A stretch of 64,000 nt of DNA from Haliscomenobacter sp041740695. GTDB lineage: Bacteria; Bacteroidota; Bacteroidia; Chitinophagales; Saprospiraceae. The translations under genes and the position numbers were made by a program. The DNA lies in contig NZ_JBGSLK010000079.1 in assembly GCF_041740695.1 (NCBI RefSeq), positions 1-64,000 on the forward strand. Direction: 5' to 3'. The notes below the pieces were generated by a model, which was not told the origin of the DNA, did no database searches, and worked only from the letters and a program-made list of their open reading frames with translations. Shown piece after piece: positions 63,051-64,000 of the stretch. Within the stretch, counting starts at the first letter, position 1; every line of letters starts with the position of its first letter.

Positions 63051-63584
63051 ATGAAAAAAGGGAATCTAATCATTGGCACTTTATTACTGTGTGCACATTT
63101 CGCCCTGGGCCAATCTTACAATACTGCAGTGGGTTTGCGGATGGGCACCGAGTGGGGACTCACGCTACGTCAGCGTTTTTACAAAAACTACGCAGCGGAA
63201 ATGTTGCTCCAATCCAGTCTGCAAAGGGAAGAAACCCAGCTTACCTTGTTAGGGATCAGTCACAAGCCATTGTTGACCCGTCGTTTGAATTTTTATTATG
63301 GCGCAGGTTTTCACAAAGGTTGGGCGGATCAGTTGGAAGTGTCTTACGAGGATCCCTGGGGCATCGACTTCATCGCTGGTTTGGAATTGACCATCGGGAG
63401 CATCAATTTAAGTTACGACTACAAACCCGCAATCAATCTGTCAGGGGGAGCAAAAACCTTCGACAGCCAGACAGGTATCAGCTTGCGCTACGTTATTTGG
63501 AAAAGAGATAAGTATCCTTGGGAACAAAACTCCAAGAAAAAGCGTAATAAAGGTAAAGGTGGCTTATTCGGAATCTTTAAGTAA
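63051..63584 (+). CDS. Small exported beta-barrel-like protein
   Basis: 177 residues with a signal peptide (LIIGTLLLCAHFALGQ). Mature strands such as YNTAVGLRMGTEWGLTLRQ and LNFYYGAGFHKGW suggest a small outer-membrane barrel, followed by a Lys/Asn-rich C-terminal tail (SKKKRNKGKGG) that is atypical for an OMP and may face the periplasm. No family is recognised. It lies 79 bp before tRNA-His on the same strand. Confidence 0.72.
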   Translation: MKKGNLIIGTLLLCAHFALGQSYNTAVGLRMGTEWGLTLRQRFYKNYAAEMLLQSSLQREETQLTLLGISHKPLLTRRLNFYYGAGFHKGWADQLEVSYEDPWGIDFIAGLELTIGSINLSYDYKPAINLSGGAKTFDSQTGISLRYVIWKRDKYPWEQNSKKKRNKGKGGLFGIFK

Positions 63585-63603
63585 ATTTTTTTTTGAATAA
63601 AAC

Positions 63604-63635
63604 TTGACAATTTCCGAAGCAGTATATTATCTTTG
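63604..63635 (+). promoter_or_regulatory. Bacteroidota-type promoter for tRNA-His
   Basis: TTG (63604-63606) and TATCTTTG (63628-63635) match the -33 TTG and -7 TAnnTTTG boxes with a 21-base spacer. The -7 box ends 28 bases before the tRNA. Confidence 0.8.
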
Positions 63636-63663
63636 CCCTGCTTTAGAAATAAGGCAAATTATG

Positions 63664-63737
63664 GTGATTGTAGCTCAGTTGGTTAGAGCACCAGATTGTG
63701 GTTCTGGGGGTCGCCGGTTCGAACCCGGTCATTCACC
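63664..63737 (+). tRNA. tRNA-His (GTG)
   Basis: The cloverleaf is complete. The D arm is GCTC/GAGC, the anticodon stem CCAGA/TCTGG holds loop TTGTGGT with anticodon GTG, and the T arm is GCCGG-TTCGAAC-CCGGT. An extra G at 63663 can pair with C63737, the G-1:C73 pair special to tRNA-His. The acceptor stem has one T:T mismatch (63668 with 63732). The 3' CCA is not fully encoded. Confidence 0.95.
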
Positions 63738-63743
63738 CATCAT

Positions 63744-63784
63744 AAGAGTCAATGGTTTTTTCAAGCCGTTGGCTCTTTTTTTTT
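63744..63784 (+). terminator. Rho-independent terminator after tRNA-His
   Basis: AAGAGTCAATGG (63744-63755) pairs with CCGTTGGCTCTT (63766-63777) over 12 bp with two G-U pairs, followed by a run of T to 63784. Confidence 0.88.
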
Positions 63785-63800
63785 GCTTGTCACTGACCTG

Positions 63801-63909
63801 TTAAATGACGAATTTTTCGAGTGACGAATGACGAATATGGAGCATTGCCACTGAATTTTGATGAGCGCTCCCAATTCGTCATTCGTCACTTGAATAATTC
63901 GTCATTTTT
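63801..63909. repeat. Family D inverted repeat (ATGACGAAT units)
   Basis: Left arm 63801-63836 and right arm 63874-63909 match at about 33 of 36 positions; each arm contains two or three GACGAAT units. The loop itself can pair GGAGC with GCTCC. The right arm ends one base inside the stop codon of the minus-strand partial gene at 63908. Confidence 0.92.
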
Positions 63910-64000
63910 ATACAATCAAACTAAGCAGCATCACACCAATCAATCCCACCACACCCACTATCCCTTCCATGATGGTCCAGGTTCGGAAAGTTTGCCCCAC
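63908..64000 (-). CDS. C-terminal fragment of a membrane protein, possibly GntP-family permease
   Basis: The last 30 codons of a gene entering from the right edge, ending in TAA at 63908-63910. The peptide has GQTFRTWTIMEGIVGVVGLI, then a hydrophobic end, LLSLIV. A TW-x-x-ME motif before a final helix recalls the C-terminus of gluconate (GntP-type) permeases. Thirty residues are too few to be sure. Confidence 0.6.
   Translation of the reverse strand: MGQTFRTWTIMEGIVGVVGLIGVMLLSLIV

Noticed and set aside
63604..63804. A 66-codon open frame across the tRNA
   Set aside because: It is a chance reading of the tRNA-His gene and its terminator.

Overview
The window looks like the chromosome of a Bacteroidota, most likely order Saprospirales (Haliscomenobacter/Lewinella-like). 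The evidence is a secreted giant protein with a type IX secretion C-terminal sorting tail, a PorV/PorQ-type outer-membrane protein, LytTR/LytS signalling with a propeller-type sensor, many outer-membrane barrels, a TTG / TAnnTTTG promoter before a tRNA, and almost no Shine-Dalgarno sequences. The genus is inferred from protein style only. No database search was possible.

Layout. 1-6.2 kb: beta-ketoadipate (protocatechuate) genes, namely a fused CoA-transferase, the thiolase PcaF and the cycloisomerase PcaB, with a two-gene RloA/RloB (AbiL-like) defence cassette sitting inside the gene run. 6.2-14.8 kb: a conserved hypothetical, a 1782-residue cysteine-rich repeat protein with dockerin, cohesin-like and T9SS domains, and an AGE-family epimerase lipoprotein. 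14.8-18.2 kb: a sodium symporter, inositol oxygenase and an exported protein with a von Hippel-Lindau-like beta domain. 18.3-24.5 kb: SufS, MoeA, SufU, an exonuclease, an acyltransferase and EngB. 24.7-36.9 kb: outer-membrane proteins, AsmA-like and OmpA-like proteins, a LOG-family hydrolase, a GH78 rhamnosidase, an alpha/beta hydrolase, a thioredoxin-like protein and a Uma2 protein. 37-47.6 kb: a DUF4386-like membrane protein, a strictosidine-synthase-like lipoprotein, a Crp/Fnr regulator, a tricorn-type protease and a LytTR/LytS two-component system. 47.8-55.6 kb: a compositionally mosaic accessory cassette of a 1875-residue protein ending in an amidase domain, an LGFP-repeat protein and a ricin-type lectin. 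55.6-64 kb: PorV/PorQ, BrkB, a thioesterase, arginine deiminase, a coiled-coil gene pair, barrel proteins, tRNA-His and a partial permease.

Three features stand out. First, gene junctions carry long inverted repeats whose arms are built of short tandem units. They fall into families by arm sequence, yet several share a central TAAGTCGC motif, two others share a loop motif TTCATTTCAAGT, and arm differences between copies are matched by changes in the opposite arm. Several arms run into gene ends and supply stop codons. Second, three direct repeats starting TTACCAA at exact 21-bp spacing lie between the LytS/LytTR operon and the giant amidase gene. This is the geometry of a LytTR operator and suggests the two-component system controls the amidase/LGFP/lectin cassette. 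Third, the VHL-like domain aligns without gaps to human pVHL across the hydroxyproline pocket.
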